DNA from: Pinus tabuliformis
Taxonomy: Eukaryota > Streptophyta > Pinopsida > Pinales > Pinaceae
Direction of reading: 5' to 3'
Assembly: GCA_031772625.1 (NCBI GenBank)
Contig: CM062819.1
Location: 825,447,003 to 825,511,002, forward strand
Length of the DNA: 64,000 nucleotides
In this document: piece after piece, positions 36,487 to 49,135 of the stretch
How the letters are laid out: each line of letters begins with the position of its first letter
How positions within the stretch are numbered: the stretch's first letter is position 1
Made by a program: the position numbers and the translations under genes
The notes under the pieces: model-generated
Told to the model about the DNA's origin: nothing
What the model saw: only the letters and a program-made list of their open reading frames with translations
Databases searched by the model: none

Positions 36487-36933
36487 GGAAAGTGTAAGGG
36501 AGAGAAAGGTGGGGGTAGAGAGAGAGAGAAAGAAAGAGGGAGAGGAGAAGGGGCGCAGAGAGTGAGAGGGGAAGAGAGAGGGAGGGTGAGAGTGAGAAGG
36601 GGAGAGAGAAAGTGAGTATAAGGTTGTGGGGAGAGAGATAGAGAGTAGGAGGGAAAGAGAGATAAGGATAGGGAGAGAGAGCTAAAGGTGGGGGAGAGAG
36701 AGTGTGTGTGAGAGAGAGAGAGGGAAGGAGCGTGAGAGAGAGAGAGGGTAAGGGGGTTGAGAGTGAGGGAGGGAGGGCGTCTGAGAGAGAGGGTAAGGGG
36801 GGCTGAGAACAAGAGAGAGGGGGAGGGAGAGGGGTGAGAGTTAGAGGGGAGAGAGAGAAAAGAGGAGAGGGAGAGAGAGAAAGAGAGAGAGGGAGGGAGA
36901 TAGGGAGGGCGAGAGAGGGAGGGAGGGAAACAA

Positions 36934-36984
<51 letters not shown>

Positions 36985-37548
36985 GAAAGAGAGGGGGAAA
37001 TAGGGAGGGTTTGAGGGAGAGTGCAAGGGAGGGAGGGAGAGAATGGGGGGGGGAGAGAGGGAGCATGACGGTGGAGAGAAAGAAAGGGAGCATGAGAGAG
37101 AGAGAGGGAGGGGAGAGAGAGATGAGGGAAGAGCATGATAGTGTGTGAGACAAAGATGGACATGGAGAAGTGGGAGAGAGGGAGAGGGAGAGAGAGAGAG
37201 GGAGTGATGGGAAAATAGGGAGGGCTTGAGAGAGAGGGAGAGAGAGATATGGGGAAAATAGGGACGGTTTGAGAGATAGGGCATGGGAGATAGAGAGAGA
37301 GAATAAGAAGGGGAGTCTGAGAGAAAGGGTGTGGAGATAAAGATATCGAGAACATGTAGAAGAGAGGGGGGAGAGAGGGATGGAAGGATTGAGAGAAAAT
37401 GATAGAGTGAGGGAGGGAGGAGAGAGGTAGAGGTGGGGGGATAAAGAGAGAAGGAGAGGGAGTAGATGGGGAGATAAATTGAAGGGGAAGGATCGTGAGA
37501 TAGAGATGAGTTGGGAGAGTGGGGAGAGAAGGTGAGAGAGAGATCATG

Positions 37549-37585
<37 letters not shown>
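35784..37585 (+). repeat. GA-rich polypurine block Y, copy 2
   Basis: About 1.8 kb of A/G sequence, collinear with block Y copy 1 at both ends (for example GAGACAAAGATGGACATGGAG near 37147). The internal repeat numbers differ: the GACAGAGGAGGGAGGGAGG series of copy 1 is missing, and (GA)n runs at 36422-36470 and 36937-36981 are longer. The very long minus-strand ORFs (35763-37610, 35774-37153, 36841-37599) are CT-repeat artefacts. Confidence 0.97.
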
Positions 37586-37587
<2 letters not shown>

Positions 37588-40305
37588 TGGTAAAAGCATA
37601 TTTGCAACAATCCATAATAAGAATCAAAACAATTACTTCATATGCATCTCATATTGCTAGAACTAAAAATAATAAAAACTAAACAAATTATCATTATTTT
37701 AAATATTATTATTATTTATAAAAATAATTAATATATAAGTTAAACATACATACATTTAAAAAAACATGGAATAAGATTCTTAATCATGGAGATTTACCTC
37801 CACTTTACATTGGAGAATCTTAATCTATAAATAGGATTTGTTACAATCCCATTGGACAATACCATGCCTTATCAATACCACATGTCCCAAAAATCACAAC
37901 TCACTTCATATGACATTTTTTTAATTAATCAATTTAATTAAAATGGTTAAAAGAGCATAACTACTTTTGAGATAAATCTCAACCATTGATTTGTGTATAC
38001 TACTATGAATATTCTAGAATATTCCATGGAAGTTAATTCCCTACTATTGATTTTACTAACAAAAACAAATAATACATGATATTTAAATGATGGGTAAAAA
38101 TAAAAATCAAAAGCCATGTGAAGGACACTTTTAAAAGGAAACCCATGATCAAGAATTTACTTGACAGGTGGGAGTGCCCATCAAATTTACACCCTATTAA
38201 TTGGTGCATTCAAAACATATTTTAAAGAACAAAACTTACCAAAAATTATTTCCTCAAATTCAAACCAAATAATCCAAACAGAAAATAATTAAACAATGCT
38301 GAAAAAGATACAAAAATAAAATAAAATACATTAATAAAAATATATTAATAAAATATAATATATAGATAAAAATATATTAATAAAATATAATATATAGATA
38401 AAAATATATTAATAAAATGGATGAATCCAAGTATATTACATTGAAAATTGAAATGATCATGAAATTTTTGTAAATTGCACTCAAGTAAGTCCATGGAATA
38501 AGATTTTAAAATTATAATTTATTTATAAATATTAAATTCTGAAAAAAATAAGAAGTTAATATAACAAAATTTACAGATAAAATATATTAAAAATTTACCA
38601 CTCATTTATTTTTTTCATATAAAATATTTATATTTTAAATGATAAATTAAAAAGTTGAAGTAAAATAAAATAAATATTTTAAATAATAAATATGTATATA
38701 TTATAAATGCTATAATTGTTAATGGATAAATAAACTAAGAAAAAAACTAACGCTCAATAAATAAGTGATTTATCTCTTGACTTCAGTTAACTTGCTTTGA
38801 AAATATAAATATATATTTTAAAATAAAAATCAACCAAATAAATTATTTTTGTAAAATAAAAATTAACCAAATAGATGCTACAAACAAAATGTGATATCAA
38901 ATAAATAAGTGATATGTGATAATTTGAAAACAAATATTTTTGGAATAAAAGGTAACAAATAATTAGTGGTTATTAAAATAAAATTTAAACATCAATTCAA
39001 CAAATTATAAATGTTACTGCAAAATACATTATTCCGCAGAGAGAAATTAGGTATTTTAAGCATTATGGAAATAAACCAGGGTTGGCAACAACAAAATTCT
39101 ATTTATTTGAACCAAAAAACTAGGAATAAGAGTAATATAAACATTATTCCTTAGCATGAATGTAAACGTGGATAATGGGTTATGAACATCAAATTAACGG
39201 TAAAGACAAAGAGAATGTAGCACAATCAAACAACATAATGCTATGTATTTGAACAAAAAATTAGGAATAAGAGTACTATAAACATTATTCCTTAACAGGA
39301 ATGTAAATGCGCATAATACAAGGGTTATGAACATCAAATTAACGGTGAAGACAAAGAGAATGTAGCACAATCAAGAAATTGTAGAGGAGTGTGATAGTTG
39401 GGAGCTTGGTGGATGATAAAATAGGATTACTCATAATAATTAGCATAGTTATATAAATTAAATGGGTGATAAAAATTGTTACCAATGATTAAAATAATAA
39501 TGTGCTATTTAATTTATGTAATATTGAACCTTTGTAATGGGAAAATAGAGTAAAAGTCCCAAATACAACTCACAAAAATTGTGTATATTTTTAAAAATAT
39601 TCTCAAATTATGAAATTTAAATCAAATATACATTTTATTATTATAAAAGATAGAAATTTTAGAAACCATTTCAAAATAGAGGATACCTATGGCCGTAATT
39701 AAACTTAGTGATTAAGTAAAACACTTTAGGTTGATAAACTTAGTGATTGCGAGTAAAACACTTTATGCACCACAAAACCCTAGATACAATAAACTAGAGT
39801 AAGCCCATGAATACATAGAAAAGAGCTATATAGATGAAGATTAATAGATGCATAAATAATTCTCACTTCTCCACTTTGAATCGATCTCGAGTGGAAGCCA
39901 AAGCCAATGCAAAGATAGGATTTGTAAGAAGGAAAAGGGTGAAGGCCAAAAATGTAGTGTCGATATTTTTTTTCAATTGCAAATTGATGCTCGGTGCAAA
40001 GTTGCACAATCACCAATGATATTGAAATTTGTGCATCATATCTTTATGCCAATCATTTGTTTTTCCTTGGTTGAAAATTATTTGGATTAATAAATTTTGA
40101 GAATATTTCATAATGTAAATAAAAGAGGTTTGGATTAATAAATTAATTGTTTGACCTTTTTTTTATAGGGATTTCACTTGTGATAGTTTCTTATGATTGA
40201 TTGTGATTTACAACAATAATGTATATTATTTAAATTAGATATCAAATATTAGTTCAATATATGTATTATAACAATAGTTTAATGAGAGCATCACGTCACT
40301 GATGA
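37586..40305 (+). repeat. Repeat segment Z, copy 2 (AT-rich, non-coding)
   Basis: Collinear with 27571-30090 with small indels, including a duplicated AATATATAGATAAAAATATAT stretch (38356-38410). The homology ends at GATGAAAAT (40305), where segment V copy B begins. No gene. Confidence 0.85.
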
Positions 40306-42444
40306 AAATCACAACAAAAAGTGAGGGACTGTTGATGAAAGTGTGCACTAACTTTCGACACAGGTGGAACATTGCATAGGCACTGCCTTGATGGACTTGT
40401 GCTTTTCCTGTTCAAGCTTGCATAAAAGAGTGTGCTCACGAACTTGTTGTAGAATAAGCATGTGTGAGAAAGTGACTTTGACACTTATCAACCGACCATA
40501 AAGTGATTATGGAATGAATGATCACAAGATCCACAATAGGCTCCAAAATTCAAGTTAGACCAAATTTTGGAGGGTGTTTGTCGTAACGAAAACATAAGGC
40601 TATGTAGGAAATGTTTGTCTATATTTTCATCGATATCCTCCATCGAATGGGTAGTATAAGGAGAGATCACCTAGTAATTCTATTGTGAAAACATTGCCTA
40701 CATTAAAGGAGGTTGTTTTGGATCAAAGCAAAACTCAATCCATCCTTGTAAGCCTAAGGGATTCCAAGAAAAAGGCTAAGATTCCCGAGAATGGTTGAGA
40801 AATGATTCAGTTAAGGGAATTGGATTCCAAGTAGAAGCCCTCATCAATATTTAGGCCCCAACATTTGACTTATCTCTTATTGTGTCCCCTCCATATGTGA
40901 TGAAGTATGGATTGAAGGACTTAGCTGATGAAATATATCAACATATTCTTGTAATTGAACACATTACTGAGGACTTATGAGGCCCAAATATTAAGAAGAA
41001 GAGAAGAAAATGAATAAAACTAAAAGGTACTTATACAAGGTTATTACTTGTAGTGATATTAAGCTCAATATGGCTATTAACATAATATAACATACAATAA
41101 CAGGATGCATCTTCAAATGAATTTTTAATGAAGCCAACATTAAGTCCTTAAGTGGTAAGGTTTGGGAACTTTATTATGCTATGTTCCAAAAGAGCTTTTT
41201 TCTTGCAAGAAGATGGCTGGCCTTCACCTTTCTTTCAATGGGGGAATGTAGAAAAGACATTATCTTCATTTTCATTATGGAAATAGATGCCTCTTAGTTT
41301 AAAAAGTTGGCATGTCTCCTTCAATGCACAATTTGAAACAATTGAAATTCATCGAAGGTGAAATCTACCTAGCTTACATATCAAATATTGGTTTGACAGA
41401 GTCTTTACAGAGATAGTAAACTCTTTAGGTCATTATTTGGAGGAAAACATGAATTTTATTAAGACTAACATTACGACAGTCACTTAGATTATGGTTGGAA
41501 TTTATTTTGGAGATGGATTAGTATTGGGAATGGTGATTTAGAAGGGCCCACCTATGGTTATTTTTGAGCTTGATTGTCATGGTGTCCCCTTAATATGTTT
41601 ATATGCCATTAACTAAGTCATATAGGTAAAGATTGCTCATTTCCTTTCAATAAAAAGTTAGGGTTAAAAATCACCTACTTCCAACATTTTAAAGGGTCCT
41701 TCACTTATATAGAGCATTTCTCCTATGGAGGTTGGTATTGAGAAAAATTACTTGAATACCAGAATGATAAAAGCTTTAGAAAGTATTTGGAGGGACTAGA
41801 ACCTAAAGATATTATTGAAGACTTTGAATATAACTAGAATGCCAATCATACGGAGTTGACTAATATTTTGAAGTCAACTCAAGATAAAGGTATGTGTTTG
41901 GAAGAATTAGCTCCTTTACTTGTTTTGGTGATTGGATATAAAGGAATGACGGTGAATACATAGGCATCTCCTTAGAAACTCTTGTTATATGATCTTGATG
42001 ATGATGATCCATGTAAGGAGACTCACGATGCAATGAACCTTCAACTTATGCCCCTAAGTTTCCTCCATAAGTTTGTCACAGGAGTCTCTCCTTCAGAGTT
42101 CCCTAGGGGGTGAATGGAGTCCCTATTTCATTTCCAAGGCATATTGACCCTGCTAACCAAAATGAATCACGTGAATATGAGCAAAAATATAACTTGAAAC
42201 ACATAAAACCTCCTCTTTATTAGAGGAAGGGAGGGTTAAGGATGTCTTAGCCAATAACCTAGTGAAAGGTGGGAAACAATCTTTTATATCTCAGGCTCAA
42301 GAGAAAGTAGCATTGGAAGTATGATCTACTGAAAAAAGTCCAATAATGAGGTTAATTAGAGCAATGACCCTATCAAAATTTCATATTTAAATTTATTAAT
42401 AAACATATAATATTTCAATAATTGAAATAAACTTTTTCTTTATG
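40306..42444 (+). repeat. Repeat segment V, copy B
   Basis: Full-length match to 12811-14912. The first bases, AAAGTGAGGGACTGTTGATG, line up with 12811. It ends against the AT/GTATAT array. Confidence 0.85.
41296..41640 (+). pseudogene. DUF4283/zinc-knuckle protein remnant (copy B)
   Basis: Same remnant as copies A and C, with more damage. A deletion near 41341-41347 removes the second Asp codon region, and a stop stands in place of the Gln before IMVG. The CCHC knuckle remnant near 41592-41636 has the same one-base loss as copies A and C, so the loss predates the duplication of segment V. Confidence 0.5.
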
Positions 42445-43136
<692 letters not shown>

Positions 43137-43149
43137 GACTCTGATACCA
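43137..43149 (-). promoter_or_regulatory. Primer-binding site c (initiator-Met tRNA type)
   Basis: Minus strand TGGTATCAGAGTC, two bases from the LTR end at 43152. Confidence 0.65.
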
Positions 43150-43151
43150 AG

Positions 43152-43695
43152 TGTGGGGACACTCCCTTTGATGCCATTTTTTTTTTACTAATCAAAGTAG
43201 AAATCAGGTTACTAGGTATAGGGAGAAATTACTATTTAAGTTACAATACTATAATAATAAGTAAATAAACATTCTAATCAACTAGTCATTTGTTAGCCAC
43301 GACCATTATAAAATTTCATCAATATTGAAAACACATAAATTTGAGGTACATACATCAATAGTCATATTCTGAAATTCAATCATCATGACATTCACATTAC
43401 ATTCCGGTCATTATAAATACATCATTAATCATATAACACAAATTATTAATACACAATGTACCGTTCACCAAGGAGTGGAGTTTTAGTTCTCAGATTGGTT
43501 GCTGTTTGCGCTCCCTTGCCGTCATCCACGTACATGTGTGAATGTTGATGTGTTATGACCAAATGTTAATGACTCATTGGTTTACCTCCTAGCCTAATCC
43601 TTGGGTACTCTTCTTCCTCGTGGACCCCCGAGATGCAATGGGGCTATAAGATAGTGGAGAAGTTATAGCCAGTGGAGGAGAGCAATCTTTGCTCA
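43152..43695 (-). repeat. LTR c of the array element
   Basis: 544 bp. On the minus strand it runs TGAGCAAAGATTGC ... GTCCCCACA. A purine-rich stretch (GAGAGGGGGACTCT) follows on the right, and internal sequence continues until the chromovirus insertion. Confidence 0.65.
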
Positions 43696-43883
43696 AGAGT
43701 CCCCCTCTCAAAAGAAATCCTCCACTATACCAAACTGACTATAATCATAATCACTGTCAACATATATATAAATTGACAGAGAAGGTTTAATAATAGAAGA
43801 GATGGGATTGATAAAATGATACCATGCTTGGCATATACAACATGTATTGGAAATGGAGAAAGTCCCTTTGATAATCTAAGAAA

Positions 43884-43888
43884 CTCAT
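43884..43888. repeat. Target site duplication CTCAT, left
   Basis: Matches 49757-49761 exactly. The uninterrupted sequence AACTCATTCTTAGATTTG at 30876-30893 and 33479-33496 shows the empty site with a single CTCAT. Confidence 0.95.
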
Positions 43889-44529
43889 TGATCCAGGTGG
43901 ATATTGGTGGCCACCCACTAAGTCCACTTGGACCCCCACCATCGTTCCTTTCAGCTTTTCAGTTTCCTTAATTTTCGCACAATTTACTATTTTTAGCAGT
44001 TTTTCGGGTCCTGAACTTTCGGAGCCGTTTTGAGGTCCTAAACAACGTTTTTTGGGAAAACTGGGAGCAACATGGGATCATGGACTGATGTTGCTCTCCA
44101 TGGACTAATGTTGCTCTTCCCAAAGTTGTATTTCTCGGATAGATCTTTCTAACAAGATATTGTACGTGTCAAACAAAGATTGTATGCCAATGTTACGACC
44201 CCAGGAAGTTGATGTACCAATTTACCCAAATGGGGCCCATAGTTTGGCGTTTCATATTTTAGGGTTAGGTTTTTGGATGTATAGGGTTTTCCATTGTTTA
44301 TCAACAATAAATAGGCCTTCGAGCCTCATTGTAACATAGTTTAGAGGCATGTAGCCGCCACATCTCTTCTCAGAGATAAGCTACCATCGCCCTAGCTGGT
44401 TTATTTCCATTGCTGTTTGTAAGAAAATTTCAACATTTTACATTAATGAAATGAAGTATTATTTCCGCTACACCTCTTTGTTTATGGTTATCTTTGTAAT
44501 TTTTTGCGTTCCTATTTAAATCCGGATCA
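43889..44529 (+). repeat. Chromovirus 5' LTR
   Basis: 641 bp, about 20 bases longer than the 3' LTR because CATGGACT(G/A)ATGTTGCTCT is tandemly repeated at about 44079-44117. A TATA-like CAATAAATAGG lies near 44306. The motif TTTCTAACAAGATATTG is at 44146-44162. Confidence 0.93.
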
Positions 44530-44530
44530 G

Positions 44531-44542
44531 TGGTATTAGAGC
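44531..44542 (+). promoter_or_regulatory. Chromovirus primer-binding site
   Basis: TGGTATTAGAGC, one C-to-T change from the initiator-Met tRNA complement, placed one base after the LTR. Confidence 0.9.
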
Positions 44543-44570
44543 GGTCTGCTTTTTCTCTGTTTTTCTTTGC

Positions 44571-45778
44571 ATGTCCCCAACGAGGTCGGGATATAAGGAG
44601 TTAGGGCTTGAACTGGTCGAACCTTTGCAAGACCAGCCTCGCAAATCTCGACGGCCTTCCATGACGGATGAGAAGAAAGACGGGGGGGGGGGGGGGGGGG
44701 GGCAGGAGATCCTATCAAAATATTGCTCAAAGAAGCCCTCGAGTGATAGAGGAACGTGATGATGGACAAATTTGCCCAGATCCTTCAGCGACTACCCAGA
44801 GGTGATGCATCGGCTTCCAGAAGCTACCCTGGAAATGCCACGCCCTTTAAGGTACAAGTTAATTTTGAAATCCCCATATTCGAGGGTCAAATAGATGTAG
44901 ATGCTGTAGATAAATGGTTAAATCTGCTAGAGGGTTATTTTTCTGTTCATGAATTTTCGAGTCAGGAAAAGATTTTTTTTACTCTTCTCAAAGCAGCCCC
45001 CCACGTCAAGGACTGCTGGGAAACCTACTGCGAGCAGAAGGATGAAAATACCAACTCACTATTTTTAGTAGCACCCACCTAGAATTCATTCTGGGATGCC
45101 ATCAAGGAGAAATACTACCCTGTCGGAAGCTATGAGGATCAATACATAAAGTGGACCATGCTGTGGCAAGGAAGGGACCAAGACGTGTCGGAGTTTACCA
45201 ATATTTTCCATACCCTTCGCACAAAGTTGGGTATCAAGGATTCAGAGCAGCATTTGATACTCAAATACCGCGGCTGCCTGCATAAGTACATCTAGGAAGA
45301 AATAGAATTCCTGAACATCTCCTCACTCGACACAGCATACCGATATGCCGTCAAGGTCGAGTAGAAGTTTAAACAGAAGAAGCGAGCCTTTGGATCTATG
45401 AATCCGAAGCAAGGGAAAGGTGCCCCCAAACCGCAGAACAAAGGACAAAGACAAGGTGGAACAACCCAAGACAACCCGCCAAAGCTGCAAGCAAAGAACA
45501 ATGTCGCGAAGCCGAAAAAGGACATGGGAAAATGGTGTGAGTTCCATAAGAGATCCACTCACAACACAAGTGAGTGTCGGGCCAAGCAGTCAATGGTGGC
45601 TGAGCTAAAGGTTTCAGAATCAGATGCATGTTCCAACTTTGAGTCAGAACTCAACAAGGGGAATGACAAAGGGAAGCAGATTATCGATGCGAAGCGTAAC
45701 GCCACTGTTGCCACCATGAAGATCCAGAAGGAGGAACCCAATGATCTAGAGGAGGAGGAGCATCTTTTCCACTCCTAG
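44571..45778 (+). pseudogene. Chromovirus gag remnant
   Basis: Gag forms the particle that packages element RNA. An ATG at 44571 starts a short basic leader (MSPTRSGYKELG...) that loses frame at a run of 21 G (44682-44702). The main gag frame then reads from about 44703: IPIFEGQIDVDAVDKWLNLL (about 44873-44932), then YYPVGSYEDQ and a Lys/Gln-rich tail with a partial zinc-knuckle remnant (WCEFHKRSTHNTSEC, about 45535-45580; the usual Cys-x2-Cys start is incomplete). In-frame stops are TGA 44744, TAG 44747, 45080, 45293, 45362 and 45776. All but 45080 fit a C-to-T change of a CAG or CGA codon, and 45080 fits TGG to TAG. Confidence 0.85.
44682..44702 (+). repeat. G21 homopolymer
   Basis: 21 consecutive G in the gag leader. 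Its length sets whether the leader ATG is in frame with gag. Such runs are prone to slippage and sequencing error. Confidence 0.95.
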
Positions 45779-47575
45779 ATGTGGGTAAAGGCATCCCCGC
45801 TACAGTTCATTATCGACATTGGGAGCAAAAAGAACCTCATTTCGGCAGAGGTCATGAAGCGGCTGGGCTTACTGACCACAGCACATCCACAACCGTACAC
45901 CATCGGGTGGCTCCACCAAGGACGAGATGTTCATGTGAGCCAACAGTGTCACCTTCCATACAACATCAAGCCCTTCACGGATGAGGTATTGTGTGACATT
46001 GCTCCCCTTGAAGTTTGTGATGTATTATTAGGACAACCATACTTGTGGAAGTGACATGTTGTGTATGAATCAAGGCCCCGTGCTGTTATTATTACTTTGG
46101 GAAATAATTTGTACAGGATACAGGAGGTAGCACTACCTACCACCATCTCGTTGGTTACTACAAAATAATGTAGTAAGCTCATTTCCAAAACCGGGAATTT
46201 TTTTTTCTTGATGATACGCCCTCAAGGAAAGAAGAAGACGGTGGCCACAACCTCCAAACAGGGCCCCTCCGCATGACAACTACAGATGGACAAGGTCATG
46301 GAGGAGTATGAGGACATCTTCACCTCCCCCGCAGGGGTTCCTCTGCATTGTCAGGTCAAGCACTCCATCGATCTAACCCCAGGTGCACCGCTTCCCAATG
46401 GACCAATCTATCGATGCTCCATTCTGGAGAATGATGAAATCAAGAGGCAGATTTAGGAGCTACTGTAGAAAGGTCACATCCGTTCGAGTTCGTTACCCTG
46501 TGGGAGCCCGATGGTGTTGGTACAAAAGAAGGATGGGACTTGGAGACTCTGTATTGACTATCGGGCGCTGAACAAGATCACTATCCGTAATAGGTACCCG
46601 ATCCCATGGATTGATGACCTCCTGGACCAACTGAAGGGGGAAAAATATTTCAGTAAGATCGGTTTGAAGTTAGGATATCACCAGGTACCAATCGAACCCT
46701 CCGATGTGTGGAAGACTACCTTCAAAGCCAAGGAGGGCCTTTTTGAATGGTTGGTTATGCCTTTCAGATTGATGAATGCTCCTGCAAACTTCATGAGGCT
46801 AATGGATGACATCTTTCGGCCATTCACCAACTCAATTGTAGTGGTATACTTGGATGACATCCTAATCTTCAGCTAGAGTTGGGAAGAGCACCTCCACCAC
46901 ATCCGACAGGTTCTCCAAACACTGCGGCAACACAAGCTATATGCCAATTTGGAGAAATGTACTTTTGGCATGACCCAGTTTCACTATCTGGGATACATTA
47001 TTGATGAACAAGGGGTGCATGTGGATCCAGCCAAGATCCAAGTCATTTGGGATTGGCCCTCTCCAACCACTCTAACAGAGCTCCGTAGCTTTCTAGGTCT
47101 TGCCAACTTCTACTGCAGGTTCGTGTTGGGATTTTCTCATATCACTTGGCCCTTGAGTCAAGTCACCAAGGGAGGAGAGAAAGAAAAATCATTTTGGTTT
47201 GAATCTCAACAGATGGCATTCACAAAGTTGAAAGATCACCTCTGCTCGGCACTAGTGCTCGCATTGCCAGACTTGCAACAACCATTTGAGGTCGAGACAT
47301 ATGCCTCTGAATATGCTATTGGGGTAGTCATTACTCAACACGGGCATCCAGTGGCATATCACAATGAGACACTTTCAGACACAGTCCGTAAGTATCCCAC
47401 TTATGAAAAATAGATGTATTCCATTGTGCAAGCCTATCGACAATGGAAACATTACATTTTGGGGAAGGAGACAGTCATCCACATAGACCACCGGCCCCTC
47501 TAGTTCATACAGACCCAAGGGAAATTTCAGAATGATCTCCATCAGAAGTGGTCCACATACCTGCAACAATTCCAT
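45779..47575 (+). pseudogene. Chromovirus protease, reverse transcriptase and RNase H remnant
   Basis: Same frame as gag. The protease region (45779-46051) keeps FIIDIGSKKNLIS, where the catalytic Asp-Ser-Gly now reads Asp-Ile-Gly. RT spans about 46290-47110: [21 protein letters not shown], then the first catalytic Asp lost ([11 protein letters not shown]), then an intact YLDDILIFS at 46850-46876. RNase H follows (about 47180-47570), with its first Asp replaced (VETYASEYAIG). In-frame stops are TGA 46052, TAA 46166, TGA 46274, and TAG 46454, 46466, 46874, 47411 and 47501. No frameshift occurs across this 1.8 kb. Confidence 0.9.
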
Positions 47576-49135
47576 TTGAATATCAAGTATAAGAAGGGCA
47601 GCACCAATAATATTATAGATTGCCTCATTCGACCACTGATCATGGCATTAACTACCGTGTTCAACTCTTGTGGGAACGAGACTTCTGATTGGCTACTTCT
47701 CTACAAAAGTGACCCAGAATTTGGCCACACATACCAGACACTCTTGGAGGGTCGGCATGCTCCAGATTTTCACCTCCAAGATGCCTTGTTATGCCACCGG
47801 GGTCACCTTTGTGTTCCTTCAAGCGAGCGTGCCAAGATGATTTGGGAAGCACACTACAGTTGGGCTGCTGAGCATTTTGGTGTCGAGAAAACGGTGGCAG
47901 TACTAAAAAAGTATTTCTATTGGCCGAATCTGCGACAGGATGTCGGGAAGTACATCAGATCATGCACTGCCTACGCCATTTCCAAACTGACCGTCAAGAA
48001 GCAAGGCCTCTATACCCCGTTTCCTACCCTTGGTCGACCTTGGGAATCCATATCCATAGATTACATGTCAGGCCTTCCTTCCACTAAGCATGGAAATGAC
48101 TGTGTTTTTGTGGTCATCGACAGGTTCTCGAAGATGGCCATTATGGCGGCTTGCAAGAAGAATATCACAGCAGAAGCCACTGCTAAACTCTTCTTTGAAC
48201 GAGTGTGGGTACACTTTGGGATCCCACAGTCTATCATCTCAGATTGGGACAACAAGTTCCTCAGTACATTTTGGTCCAGTCTTTGGTCGATGCTGGACAC
48301 CAAACTCACTAAGTCCACAGCCTTCCATCCTCAAACTGATGGCCAGACAGAGGTTGTCAACAGGATGATTGTACACATTCTGTGCATGTACAACTCAAAG
48401 CATCCATGCACATGGGATGAGAGCCTCCCCTATGTTCAACACAGCTACAACCAGGCTCTCCACAGCTCGACTGGCCACAACCCTTTTCAGGGTGGCCATG
48501 CTGTTTGCAGCTACTCACACAGATTCGACTCATGTCCAATCCGAAACAGATAAGGCAAATAGCTTCATTGAGCACATCCAACATATTCGCTAGCAGGTCC
48601 ATGACATTATGGAGAAATCAAATGCCAAGTACAAGCAGTGACATGATCAACATCGGGTGCCACACAAGTTTCAGGTGGGCGACAAAGTCTGGTTGCATTT
48701 ACAAAAGGAACGCCTTACCAGAGCCTATCGGAAACTCAGACCACTCCGATATGGTCCTTACACCATTACCAAGGCTATGGGAGACAATGAATTTGAGCTC
48801 AACATTCCCACATTCCTTAGCCTGCACCCAGTGTTCAATGTGGACCGCCTTCGGCCATACTTTCCACCATTACTAGACACATCTGACATTGCAGAACAAC
48901 TCACACCCACAGAGTTAAATCCAGATTGCATGGAACAAGCTGCAACTGATTGGATCATGGACACACAGATCAAGCACACTCGCCAGCAGAATATCCAACT
49001 GTATCGAGTTGTCAAAGCATGCCAACTCCTTCACCAGGGCAAGTGGCTCACCAGGGACCAAGTTCAGCAGAAGTTTCCTCATCTCATGGAGGAAATCAAC
49101 GCAATGGGGACCATTGCTTCCAAAGGGGGGAGGAA
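47576..49135 (+). pseudogene. Chromovirus integrase and chromodomain-like C-terminus remnant
   Basis: The integrase keeps its DDE triad: SIDYMSGLP (about 48055), ISDWDNKF (about 48235) and QTDGQTEVVNR (about 48330-48362). The zinc finger has lost its last Cys (SCTAYAIS). Near 48490-48502 sequence is deleted and the frame shifts by one. The second frame then carries HKFQVGDKVWLHL, a GPYTITKA motif and a chromodomain-like end (VVKACQLLHQGKWLTRDQVQ, then FPHLMEE), which would target insertion to marked chromatin. In-frame stops are TAG 48591 and TGA 48639. After that the frame runs open into the 3' LTR. Confidence 0.9.
49122..49134 (+). promoter_or_regulatory. Chromovirus polypurine tract
   Basis: AAAGGGGGGAGGA directly before the 3' LTR (49136). 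Confidence 0.9.

Noticed and set aside
35763-37610. 615-codon minus-strand ORF (and 459-, 299-, 268- and 252-codon ones) of Ser/Leu/Pro
   Set aside because: A strand made only of C and T cannot form TAA, TAG or TGA, so open frames in all phases are expected from the GA tract.
44571-48650. TAG recoded as glutamine in the chromovirus
   Set aside because: TGA and TAA also occur, catalytic residues are lost, the LTRs are strongly diverged, and plant nuclear genes use TAG as stop. Methylation decay is simpler.
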